A DNA stretch of 64,000 bases, from the NCBI GenBank assembly GCA_034008185.1, contig CM067081.1, positions 32,672,806 to 32,736,805 on the forward strand, in the 5' to 3' direction. The notes below the pieces were generated by a model, which worked only from the letters and a program-made list of their open reading frames with translations, ran no database searches and was not told the DNA's origin. The translations under genes were made by a program, and so were the position numbers. This stretch comes from Gorsachius magnificus. Its lineage: Eukaryota > Chordata > Aves > Pelecaniformes > Ardeidae. Shown piece after piece: positions 1 to 9,517 of this stretch; the first letter of the stretch is position 1, and the number at the start of each line of letters is the position of its first letter.

Positions 1-2527
1 CATCCGTACAATTCCAGTGCAGCTATTGCTTATATTGCTGCATAGAGTCAAAATGGATTTTTGAAAACATAATTGGCAAAATATTTCACCACAAATACTT
101 CAGTAAAGCCAACAACTTTTGACAACACTTTTTGCTTTTGAAAATATAGATCATTTTTAAAAAGAGGAGAAAAGATACACTGATGTTCTCGCCTCTCATC
201 ATTGTAGACACCAGAGAAGACGAGAAGAGGGAGCACCTCCATGCATTTTCCAGGGAGGCTTGCGGTTCTCCTCCCTGCCCACAGACAGCTCTGGCTCCAA
301 CAAGGCTGTGCCTAAGTGATGTGAAATCTGCCCTGGAAGCAAAGAGGAGGTGTGGGAATAGGGACCCAAAGAAGTGGACGTGTCAGGCTTGTAACCAGTG
401 CACCATGATGTGCCAAATGGCTCAGATTGCTTCTGCGCTCATCAGCAGTGAGGAGCAGATCAGGCTCAAGAAGAGACGAGGAGGAGGTGGAGAAAATGTG
501 CAGAGTGGCCTGATCTTGGGCAAGAAAGGTGCTTTGCAAAGGAACCACTGCCTATTGGGTTTGCTGAAGGAGGTGTTAGGCAAAAACTGTCTTCACATGG
601 TGAAGGTCTGATGGCAGAGGCTGCCCAGCTCAGCCAGGGGAAGCACAATGACTTTCTGCAGGCAGAAGCTTATGCAGGAAAATAATTCAAACTGGAAATA
701 TGATAAAAAGCACTAGTGGTGAAGATAAATAGCCTTTGGAAGAACTTACAGGGAGGTGCCACTGATCTCATTCATGGGAAACTTAAAAGCCAGGCCTTTT
801 GGAGAGAATGAACTCCAAACAAAGCACAAAGCAGTTGGTATGAAGTGACACGTGCTTTCCAGGGGTCAGGCTGGAGGGCTACAACTCTCCTCCCAGTCTG
901 AAAAGTTGCTGGCTCTGCTTCCCTAGGGATGTGCCCTCCAATGCCCCAATACGACAGCTGTAGGTGCTGAGGGAATACCAGGAGAATGGACAACCCATGG
1001 ACAGGAACAGTGGCCCCTGCCTATGAGCCGACTCGAAATGCCATCTCCTGTAGTCACTGCTGGGGACAGAGTGCTGGGCTGGAGGGACCACTGCACTGAG
1101 CTAATGAGACTTTTCTTATCTTCTTGCTTGAAAGTCTGGTGGGCAACAGGAAAATAATAGCTAACAGCGCAAACACCTCTCCTCAAAACCTGCCATGAGA
1201 CCCAGGAGAGCAGACGAAGCTTCATATCTTAAGTTCACATCCAAAGGACATAGAAAACTGCCTGATGTCCCAGCCAGGTCAGGGAAAATCATCCTCAGGG
1301 CACGTCATTCCCCTCCTAAGACTACAAAAGGAGATGGGCCAATGCACTCAGATGTAGACACTCACAGGAGCGGTACCTAGTGGCATGGATCCTGATCCTC
1401 CAGCCCCTAGCCAGGCAGAAAATGGGCTTGCGCCTTCGCTAGAAGGTGGCAGGGTTCAAATAGCTGACTAGCATCCCTAGAAGGCAGGGGTGAGGATGTA
1501 AAAGGGGTCCTTCCCTGCCCCAGGAAGAGGGAAATACAAGTAGCGGAGACCAAGTATGTCCCATGTCAGCCAGTGCTGCCAGAAATCCTACCAGCAGTCA
1601 GCAACAGAGCTGTGCAAGGAGGCTGGAGGGATACTAACGATGCCCTGGACAGCATCTGCCTCTCCCATCCTTGGGATGAAGATTAGTGCCAGGGTTGTCT
1701 GAGGCAGGTTAGCTTTCCCCTACGTCTGTCGGTAACAGGGGGCAGGCTGGTGCCATCTGCATGGGAGTCATCCCATGAATGTCAGCGAGAGGCCCTCAGC
1801 CAGGTTTACACAAGTAGGGATGAGAAGGGGCTTGGGCTCACTGTGGTGTCCGGTGGAGCGGGAAAGGAGAGAGGGCAGCATGTAAGAAGGTCACCCCCAA
1901 AAGTGCCCAGTCAGAAAGATAAAGAAATCCAACTGAAACCCAAGCCCTGCAATTTAACGTTGGGTTTGGACTGAGCGATACACCTCCCAGGCTGTCGTCC
2001 TGCCAAGTCACATGGTGCCTGGACACCTGGGGCTTCCCACGGGCGTTTCCCTTTCACCTTGGCAGCTCGGACCGAAAGCAAAGCAGGCAAACTGGAAAGC
2101 GAGCACTGCCATGGCCAGTTTTTATGTCTGGCTGATCCCATTATCATGCTGACCTGATGCAGACACACCAGCAGCTGAGCTGTTAGAGCATGATAATCCT
2201 GTGTATATTATGGTGATGCCGCTAGAGCTGCTAATTTGGCAAACTCTGGGTCCTAATGAAGATTTAGCCTATGGCCTTTTGCCACGTCACGCTTGCATGT
2301 TACAGAATTAACCGTCTCGGAAATAACGGCTACAGTCACCAGAAATTTGCAACCAACAGTTAAATGGGATTCCTCAAGTGCCCTTTGCATGTGGACTTGT
2401 TCCTCCTCTCTCTGGCTGCATCCATGCAGTTAAATAATGCCATCGAGGACCATTCCATGGTTTGAGGCCAGGTAGGGTGGCAGACCTTGCATCCCCAAGG
2501 GTGGATGAGACCACCACTTAATGGAGT
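1..2527. other. 5' flanking DNA, no gene recognised
   Basis: Single-copy-looking vertebrate DNA with short chance reading frames on both strands. None resembles a known protein, and none is bordered by convincing splice sites together with a conserved protein pattern. No repeat family was recognised. The stretch around 2180-2350 is more AT-rich than its surroundings and could hold regulatory sequence, but nothing in the sequence alone proves it. In human the gene on this side of SIAH3 is ZC3H13; no part of it was recognised here. Confidence 0.5.
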
Positions 2528-3037
2528 TAATTTGGAGTTCTGCATTCAGTTCTGGGCTCCGCAGTTCAAGAAGGATGAGGAACTCCTAGAGAAAGTCCAG
2601 AGGAGGGCTACAAAGATGATGAGGGGACTGGAGCATCTCTCCTATGAGGAAAGGCTGAGGGACCTGGGCTTGTTTAGCCTGAAGAAGAGAAGACTGAGAG
2701 AGGACCTCATCAAGACTTACAAATACCTTAAGGGCGGATGTCATAAGGATGGAGCCAGACTCTTCTTAGTGGTGCCCAACGACAGGACAAGGGGCAATGG
2801 GCACAAACCGAAGCATAAAAGGTTCCAGCTGAACGTGAGGAAGAACTTCTTTACTTTGAGGGTAACAGAGCACTGGAACAGTCTGCCATGGGGGGGTTGT
2901 GGAATCTCCTTCTTTGGAGATATTCAAAGCCCGCCTGGACAATGTCCTGTGCAATCTGCTGTAGGTGAACCTGCTTTAGCAGAGGGGTTGGACTGGATGA
3001 TCTCTGGAGGTCCCCTCCAACCCTTGCCATTCTGTGA
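2528..3037 (+). mobile_element. CR1 LINE fragment, 5'-truncated
   Basis: This is the 3' end of a chicken repeat 1 non-LTR retrotransposon in sense orientation. Conceptual translation shows the usual C-terminal CR1 reverse transcriptase pattern: [20 protein letters not shown], then a [11 protein letters not shown] block, a DRTRGNG block and a RKNFFTLRV block. The frame is lost around 2890, where a run of seven G lies in the expected LPREVVE region. The element ends near 3037 with TTCTGTGA, a decayed form of the CR1 octamer tail. It is much shorter than a full CR1 of about 4.5 kb, as expected from 5' truncation on insertion. The 229-codon reading frame over it is a fossil, not a host gene. Confidence 0.93.
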
Positions 3038-5086
3038 GTTACACTGGTTGAGAACACCTGTGTGCAAAAGCAGAAGAAACACCTGGATCCACAGCACACC
3101 ACTGAGCTTTGCTTGTGAGCGAAGCTGCGTGCATGTCCAGCTGCTGTGGCTCAGTGGGTGTAGGCTCCCTTGTTAAGCTGATGCTAAGTCATGTGCTGAA
3201 ATGCATTAAGTGGGTGCTGCCATGTGGGTCTTGGGACACAAATAATATGGGCAAAAAAGTATTTTCCAAAAGCATCGCCATGAACATGAACTCAGACACT
3301 GAGCGGGAGTTACTTTCAGATGCAGCAAGCACTTGTTTTTGTCCTTTTCCACAAATACTGCTGGTGGGGAGGTGCTCCTCAGAAGGTCATGTGTAGAAAG
3401 CAAGATGGGCACAGATGCATATGATGATTTGGGCACTGCAAAGATCTCTCACCCACCCTTGAAGGTGTTTTTTTCTTTGCAAGAATGAGAACTCTTTTTG
3501 TATACCAGCCCAGTAGCCAGAATGTATATTTAGGTTGAAGATGTCCCTGTTCCCCTATAGGATAAGGGATACCTCTCCTGGTCCCCCAGGAAGGCAGCTG
3601 GGTCTTTGGGGGCTGGACGTTGTGGATGAGGGGTGCCGTCGCTACTGCCCACAGATGTGGTCATGGCCCCCAAGCCTAGGCATTCCCTTGAGTCAGTCAG
3701 TCAAACAGAAATAATCCCAGGAGATTTAGTTGGCAATAACCAATGTAAATCGCAAGGACCTTCTGCTCGTTCAAGGCTTTGATGGCCAAATATTTGCACC
3801 GGTAACTTGCAGGCTGAAATTTGCTGGTATAAAGCGTTTGTGCAGCTACCACCTACAAATCAGGAAGAAATAAATAATAAATAGCTGGATGCTCACAGTT
3901 ACTTTGGGAACGGAGAAAAGGATACATTTAAGCAAATCAATTCACTCACTTGTCCTCAAGTCTGTCTGAAAATATTCTCAAAGTGTCTCTCGGCGCTGCA
4001 AAAATTATCCCCTCTTCTCATTTACAAGCAAATGTTAAGAACTGAGAGATACATATTCCTCCCGTCTTTAATGTTTTTTGGTGGGGGATGTCGTCAGCTG
4101 TTCCGGCATTCACCATTTCCCACTTATTTATCTACTCAGGCCTCCTTATTTTATTTTATTTTTTTTTTTTTATGGACAGGCTGTCGGCAGTCTGGCAGAG
4201 CCAGTATTGCAGAATGGCTTTAGGAAGAGGCAGTTGTGATGATCCAGCCCCAGGCTGAAGCCCCCACTGCACCAGGGCCGCTCTGTCCAGAAGCAGCAGC
4301 CTCACACCCAGCCCGGGCCTCACGTTTAAAAAGAAGGAAAAAAAAAAAAAAAAGAAAGAAAATCTACTTTTATCTGTTCTGCTTTGAAGGGAAAAAGGAT
4401 TACCAAGGCTAAATAAGCCATCTGAGTACTTAGCTAGCAAGCCTAAATAGTACCCTGATAGGAAGTTCTGGCAGAGAGCTAATTAAATTAACCCCCTTTG
4501 ATTTATTAACAAGCAGAGCAACATATCACACAGGATTGTCCCACAAAACAAATGTGCTTTCTGATTCCCTTGGCTGCTCCGGCGCAGTCACCTCCTGGAA
4601 AACCCGGTTATGGGAACTCAAATTTAATGAGACTCAATGGCTCGAAAAGGATCCCTGCCCACCGACAGAGATAGGCGCTGGTAATGATACACAAAAGCAT
4701 GTTATTTTCCTTGCACTTCCCTAATTCCTTTTTAATGCCCAGGACGATCTAATGGCTAATTAGTAATTTCCTGCCCACCGATATGCAGATGAATGACAAG
4801 CAAAAGCCTTCTGCATGTTTAATTATTCTGTTGATTTAGAAGGCACTTTTCCCTCAGTGCAAGTTTCTCTCTGTGTGTGCTCTCATGCATCATGTATTTC
4901 ATTATTTTTAGAAGCATGCTCTGTGCCTTTTTATGCTCTCATAGTTCCAGTATCCAGTAATTACCATGTTTTGTGTCCAGAGGACCTGATCCACCGGCAA
5001 GCGTAAATCAGGAAAACACTGCTGACTTTAAATGCAGTTAATCCAAGTTACACCCGACCTGGGACCTGACCTCTCCTATTTTTTGC
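3038..5086. other. 5' flanking DNA upstream of SIAH3
   Basis: No gene recognised. From about 4440 to 5040 the DNA is AT-rich with many TAAT-type cores and no recognised repeat, the kind of composition often seen in conserved regulatory DNA near developmental genes. That reading is inference only. A 13-base T run (4159-4171) and a 16-base A run (4338-4353) flank a GC-richer segment. Confidence 0.4.
4159..4353. repeat. T13 ... A16 inverted homopolymer pair
   Basis: A run of 13 T at 4159-4171 and a run of 16 A at 4338-4353 are separated by about 166 bases of GC-richer sequence. On one strand the two runs are complementary and could close a stem around the middle part. Neither run is attached to a recognised CR1 or SINE end, so their origin is unknown. 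Confidence 0.6.
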
Positions 5087-5124
5087 GGGGGGGGGGTGGG
5101 GTGGGGTGGGGGGTGTGTGTGGGG
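5087..5124 (+). promoter_or_regulatory. G-rich run with G-quadruplex potential
   Basis: The + strand has a run of ten G (5087-5096), then two G4 runs and a G6 run separated by single T, then a short TG repeat and another G4. Four or more G-runs with one-base loops is the classic pattern for a very stable parallel G-quadruplex. It lies about 770 bases upstream of the SIAH3 start codon. A regulatory role is inference; such runs are also mutation-prone and hard to sequence. Confidence 0.6.
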
Positions 5125-5586
5125 AAATGTTATTTGTGTGCTGGGACCCTCATGAAGTAGCAGAATATAAGATTTAGAAAACTTCAGAGTGGTGAAAATC
5201 CAGATCGAAGCCTGCAAATGCACAGACGTGAATCTATTTATATCGCGAGCTCTACTTCTGCTTAACCCCTGCAGGGAATGGTAACTCTCTTTGCATATTT
5301 GATTTTTTTCTCCCTCAGTAAAACATAGTCTACTTAATCTATTTGTGCTACTTTCTAACAGTTTCACTGGTGGGCTTCTTCCCTACGTCTTACGTTTAGC
5401 TTTGGTATCCGAGCGCTCTTTTGTTAAATTAAGGCAATTAATAAATGGAGACGTTAAGCAATCAATTTTGCCTGCATATTTCCACAGCCTTACGTATGAC
5501 TGGCTGTAATCACAAGATAAATGCAATGTGCTGATGTATGGTAATGTTCAATAATACATTCTCCACCAGGCTCAATTCATCAGGGA

Positions 5587-5859
5587 GTTTCTGGAGGGGA
5601 GGCATTCGTTATTGGCTGTCTCCGGACCTCAAGGATAACATTTCTGTCCTTTCCATTGGCCGCCCCGCTGCTGCAAGCCTCTTCCCGTCTTATTTTGATG
5701 ATGAATATGAAGGCACGCTAAGCCGTGCCAGAGCGTAGCTCTCGCCGACTGCACTCCCTCTCCGGGCTCAAGGACTCAGGGGCTCCCTCGCCCGCTTCCC
5801 CTGCCCACCGCCTGCAGCAACAGCAGCAGCAGCAGCAGCAGCAAACGCCAAAAGTTGTG
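5587..5859 (+). promoter_or_regulatory. SIAH3: probable SIAH3 promoter and 5' UTR
   Basis: GC content rises from here through exon 1 into the start of the intron, with more CpG than in the surrounding DNA. Two inverted CCAAT boxes (ATTGG at 5611-5615 and 5655-5659) lie 44 bases apart, a common arrangement for NF-Y in TATA-less vertebrate promoters. No good TATA box was seen. The transcription start cannot be placed from sequence, but is probably between about 5680 and 5780. No ATG occurs between 5722 and the start codon at 5860. An in-frame TAA at 5719-5721 closes the reading frame upstream. Confidence 0.55.
5815..5844 (+). repeat. CAG/CAA triplet repeat just before the SIAH3 start
   Basis: Ten consecutive CAG or CAA triplets: CAG, CAA, seven CAG, CAA. 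The tract is in frame with the SIAH3 start codon and ends 15 bases before it. Because no ATG precedes it in frame, it is most simply a 5' UTR repeat and not a polyglutamine tract. A CTG lies in frame directly before it but in a poor start context (C at -3, C at +4). Confidence 0.9.
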
Positions 5860-5994
5860 ATGCTTTTCTTCACCCAGTGCTTTGGGGCTGTGTTAGATCT
5901 TATTCACCTGCGGTTTCAGCACTACAAGGCAAAGAGGGTTTTCTCAGCCGCCGGGCAACTTGTCTGCGTCGTCAACCCAACGCACAGCCTAAAG
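5860..5994 (+). CDS. SIAH3: SIAH3 coding exon 1 (residues 1-45)
   Basis: First coding exon of SIAH3 (seven in absentia homolog 3), beginning MLFFTQCFGAVLDLI and ending in ...NPTHSLK at a consensus donor (AAG followed by GTGAGT at 5995-6000), phase 0. The start is the first in-frame ATG after the TAA at 5719-5721 and has G at -3. SIAH1/2 have a RING finger here that recruits E2 enzymes; SIAH3 is known as the RING-less paralogue. Remnants of the RING can still be read: C7-F8-x-x-V11-L12-x-x-I15 resembles the CF..VL..I stretch of the SIAH1 RING, and G32-Q33-L34-V35-C36 resembles its GHLVC stretch. The zinc-ligand His is Gln33, and a later ligand Cys is Asn39. The protein is therefore unlikely to act as a ubiquitin ligase by itself. 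Human SIAH3 has been reported as a mitochondrial protein affecting PINK1/Parkin recruitment. Confidence 0.95.
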
Positions 5995-6595
5995 GTGAGT
6001 TAAAAATATTTTTTCTCTCTTCTGACATCTTCTCGTCCTCCCCTCCCCCCGACGGTGTTTCTCCGTAGGGAATGAAACGACACTGTGGCAGCGAGGGGAG
6101 AGCGCTGTTAACACGTTGCAGCCCTGGCAGAGAGGATGTTTGCATTGTCTGGCTGCATGATTCCCTTCGGAGCAAAGGGGAAGCGACCCGCTGCTCCAAG
6201 CGAGCGTGGGAAGCGGCTGCTCCCCCTCCCCAAAGTTTCCTTGTCCCTTTCACCCCTGTAACGAGCACGCGCCTTGCAAGCCTCTTGGAGAAAATGATTG
6301 GAAAAGTTAGTTGGATGAATTAAGCTCCCTTTTTGGTGGAAGGACGCCGGGTGGGCTCCCAGGCTGACACCCAAGCACAGCCAGCGGCTGCCCAGCAGCG
6401 GGGAGTGGGGAGAGGGGGGCAGCAGCCAGCGCAGGGGTCCCCGGCTGCTGGTCTTGTTTGCTTTTTGGGGGAAAAAGGCTGTTTCTGTCTCCTGAGGGGA
6501 GTCTGAAGGCATTCCTCTGGTGCTGAAAGTGTCCTTAAGCCGTTTGCAAGGTGAATCTATTTTAGGCAGAAGAATACATTTGCCTTAATGCAAAA

Positions 6596-6605
6596 CTATT
6601 TATAG
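6596..6605. promoter_or_regulatory. MEF2-type consensus site in the intron
   Basis: CTATTTATAG matches the palindromic MEF2 consensus CTA(A/T)4TAG exactly. It lies about 600 bases inside the intron, in an AT-rich patch directly downstream of the GC-rich promoter zone. A related CTATTTTAGG (CArG-like) lies about 40 bases before it. Function is inferred; a 10-base match can occur by chance. Confidence 0.35.
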
Positions 6606-9499
6606 TCCCCATAAAACATTTCTCTTACTCACACGGTTCTGGATTTTCACTGACAAAGTGTCAACAGCTCCGTCTATTCCAGAGCCCTGATGTTTGTACG
6701 CAGAGAAGGAGCAGCAGGGGGAGAAAGCGACTGCGAGGCTTTAATTACATTACCAGAGTAGTGGATGACCAACTTTAATGAAGTGACTCTTGTTTTGCGG
6801 GAAGTCCTGCAGACCTGACTTGCGATGCTGCTCCGCAAGCCTGACAGGCTCAGAAATTAAATTAATTCAGGACAACTTATCTTTGGCTCTGCTGGGGTTC
6901 CCGCCAGGAACTTGGAGAGCTTGCAGGGAGCATCTTTCCTGAACCTGGGAGGTCTGCTGATGGGGTAAATCTTCAGAAGAGCATCCCCCCCCTAAAAAAG
7001 GGCAGATTTTCCAGAATTATATTTCCAGTCTCAGGATGTGCTTAAGCAGGGAGAGCTTGTTTCCAGCAGGGTGCCAGCTCCAGGAGGATTTCCCCGCAAG
7101 GCTGTGCTCAGCCCACGAGCACCCGGGGCAGGAGCTGCTGGGGGACGGACTGCTCGGGTGCAGGCTCGCCTCTCCCAGCATCGCGCTCCTCCACCGACAC
7201 AAGCTATTTAAAAAACCTGCAGCCCTGTCATTATCTGAAAGGATCTGGCCGTCCGAATGGATAAAAGAAATAGCCGTGTTCCTAAGTGCACGGGGAGATT
7301 TTGTGAGTGAATGCTTCTGTGCTCGACCCCTTTTATGCGACTGTCTCCTGCTACTTTCATCTATAATTTTAATTATTAAAAAAAAAAAACCAAACTGAGC
7401 AGAAAAAAGGTTATTGAAGGTCACAATACAATTTCAGTGCTAATGGCACTGTCTGATGAGATCCCACAAGCACACAGAGGGGTGTCCACTGACTGCCTCA
7501 CTGGTATCTAGGACTAGACCTGAATTTATCAGTACACGTCCTCTCGAGTTGCAGATTTGCTATGGTAAGGACTGCAGCATTTTACCTTTGAGCGTACCCC
7601 AACAAGTTCATGCTTCTGTTCCTCTCTGTTAAACACATAGGGCATTTTAATGTATTAAAATCCCCCCTGGCCCAGTTCTTCACCGGTCAGACCCAAAGCC
7701 TAGAAGAGAGACAGGCGATCTCAGTACTACCTTGGCAGCTGTTGAAAGTAGGCATTGGATGCAAAACTCTCTTGGAAACAAACGGGAGCCTCTAGGAAAA
7801 GGTCAATGAAGCCCCAGTGAGAATTGTCTTGACCTGGGTGGGAATTGCTCCTGCGATACAATTGCAGTGGGAATCCGATGGCACGTGTTTCCCCACGCAG
7901 GCCTGTTGAGATACCAGGTAGATGGGACAAGCTGAAAAGAAACCACCCTGCTCCGAAAAACCTTCTGACTGTAAAGTGAAATACGCTTTGAAGATGCTCC
8001 CGAGTCACCCAGCTCACATCCAGCTGGGTAAATGCAGCAGGCTTTAGCACTGGTCCGCTCTCAAGGTGTTCAGTTTGGTTTCTCACCAGCTCTGTAAGGA
8101 AGCCACCACTGCTTTGTGCCAGCACCCAGAGGAGAGGAGTGGGTCGGACCCCTCTGTGCCCAGCCCGGCACAACCAGTGCCAGTGAGCTGTCAGAGCCTG
8201 TGGGCCAACCCCAGTTGTCTCCGAGCGAGACCTGGCGGTGGAGAGGTGGTCACCTCCAGCCAGCAAGGCGCCCTGTCCAACAACAGGTATCAAAGACAAG
8301 CCAGGTGAACCTACTTCTCCAGATGACCGTTTTTCCCCTGGGGATGCACAGGGAAGTTGTGGTTGCTCTTAACTCCAGCAACCTGGCTCAGACACTTTGG
8401 AAGCTGGGAAACGGAAATCCCCCCCAAAATTGTCCCATATGCCGAACGACACCTGAGGAACCATTAAAAATGAAAGGGCTAAACATATTCCTCTGTGGTG
8501 GTTTACAGTATTATGACTACTTTGATGTTTCATAGTCTATTATTTCCAGCTAGGTCATTTCAAGAGTAACATTTTGTTGACAGCCCCCAAATCTATCTTA
8601 ACAATTGACAAGTGGAGTGAAAACTGTATTAAGGTTCGCGGTCGATGAATACAAGCCTGCTAGGAAACAAGGGCTAGGAGCAATGTCATTTGTCTGCCTT
8701 CCCTTTGAGGTTTAAATGTTTGTGCTTACTCCAAAACTGTAAGCTCTTTGCAAAGGGATTATTTTATGTTCTATCTCCAGCACCCAGGTGAGGGGGCTTC
8801 TGGCTGACTGGTGCAAATGATAAATGACAGGCATCATATTCTGGTGTGATTATGCATGTTGACATCCCTCACATAGGTCAGGTCCTCAGTCAGTGCCAAT
8901 GCGCGTAACTCCCTTCAAGTCAAATCATGGCAGGACCTCCGTTCACACCCCTTCTATCCAGGGGAGCACTCAGGGATGGTGGTGGGATCCAGCCCACTGT
9001 TGGTGATCACATATGTCTGTCAGAGATTTGGCATCACATCAAGCGCTCGGTGAGTGGCAGAGGGTCGGGGAGCCCTGGAACCCTCCAGGGAAAGGTTGTA
9101 CCAGCTTCTCCTGTCACAGACCCATAGCTAGACCAGGGGGGACCTCCAGTAAAGTTATATTGGCACGCTGTCACTACAGTCACAGCCTGGACCTCTGACC
9201 ATGCCCAGAGCCCACCACTTACCTCTTCCTTTAGGAGAGGTCTGGAGGTTGCCAGAGAAGCACATGCTTAGAAAGAAACCCATGTCTTTCTTCCCACTGA
9301 AAGGCTCATTAACTGGGAACGCTGATGAGTGATTCAGTGCATCTTAAAGGAGAAGATGTAAGAGTGTCAGTGCAGACACCTCTATTGATCAGCTGCTATT
9401 TTCCCTGTGCACAACAGGCTGACACAGGTGGCTCTACACAAGCAAAGACAATTTTGCAACCACCACCCTCAGTTTTGCCTGTTTGGAAGGTGTATGAGT

Positions 9500-9517
9500 G
9501 GGGGGGGTGGGGTGGGG
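9500..9517 (+). repeat. short G-rich run
   Basis: G8, G4 and G4 runs separated by single T residues. The G8 run can supply two of the four tracts needed for a G-quadruplex. It lies in the intron with no other feature nearby. Confidence 0.5.

Noticed and set aside
2487..3176. 229-codon + strand reading frame
   Set aside because: It is the C-terminal reverse transcriptase remnant of a CR1 element with flanking chance sequence, so it was annotated as a mobile element.
5725..5859. N-terminal extension of SIAH3 with polyglutamine
   Set aside because: The upstream frame is open but begins with GTG and has no ATG, so the first ATG at 5860 was taken as the start. It is kept as a finding because non-ATG initiation cannot be excluded.
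7727..8299. 190-codon - strand reading frame in the intron
   Set aside because: No recognisable domain, overlapping open frames on the other strand, and no sign of exon structure.
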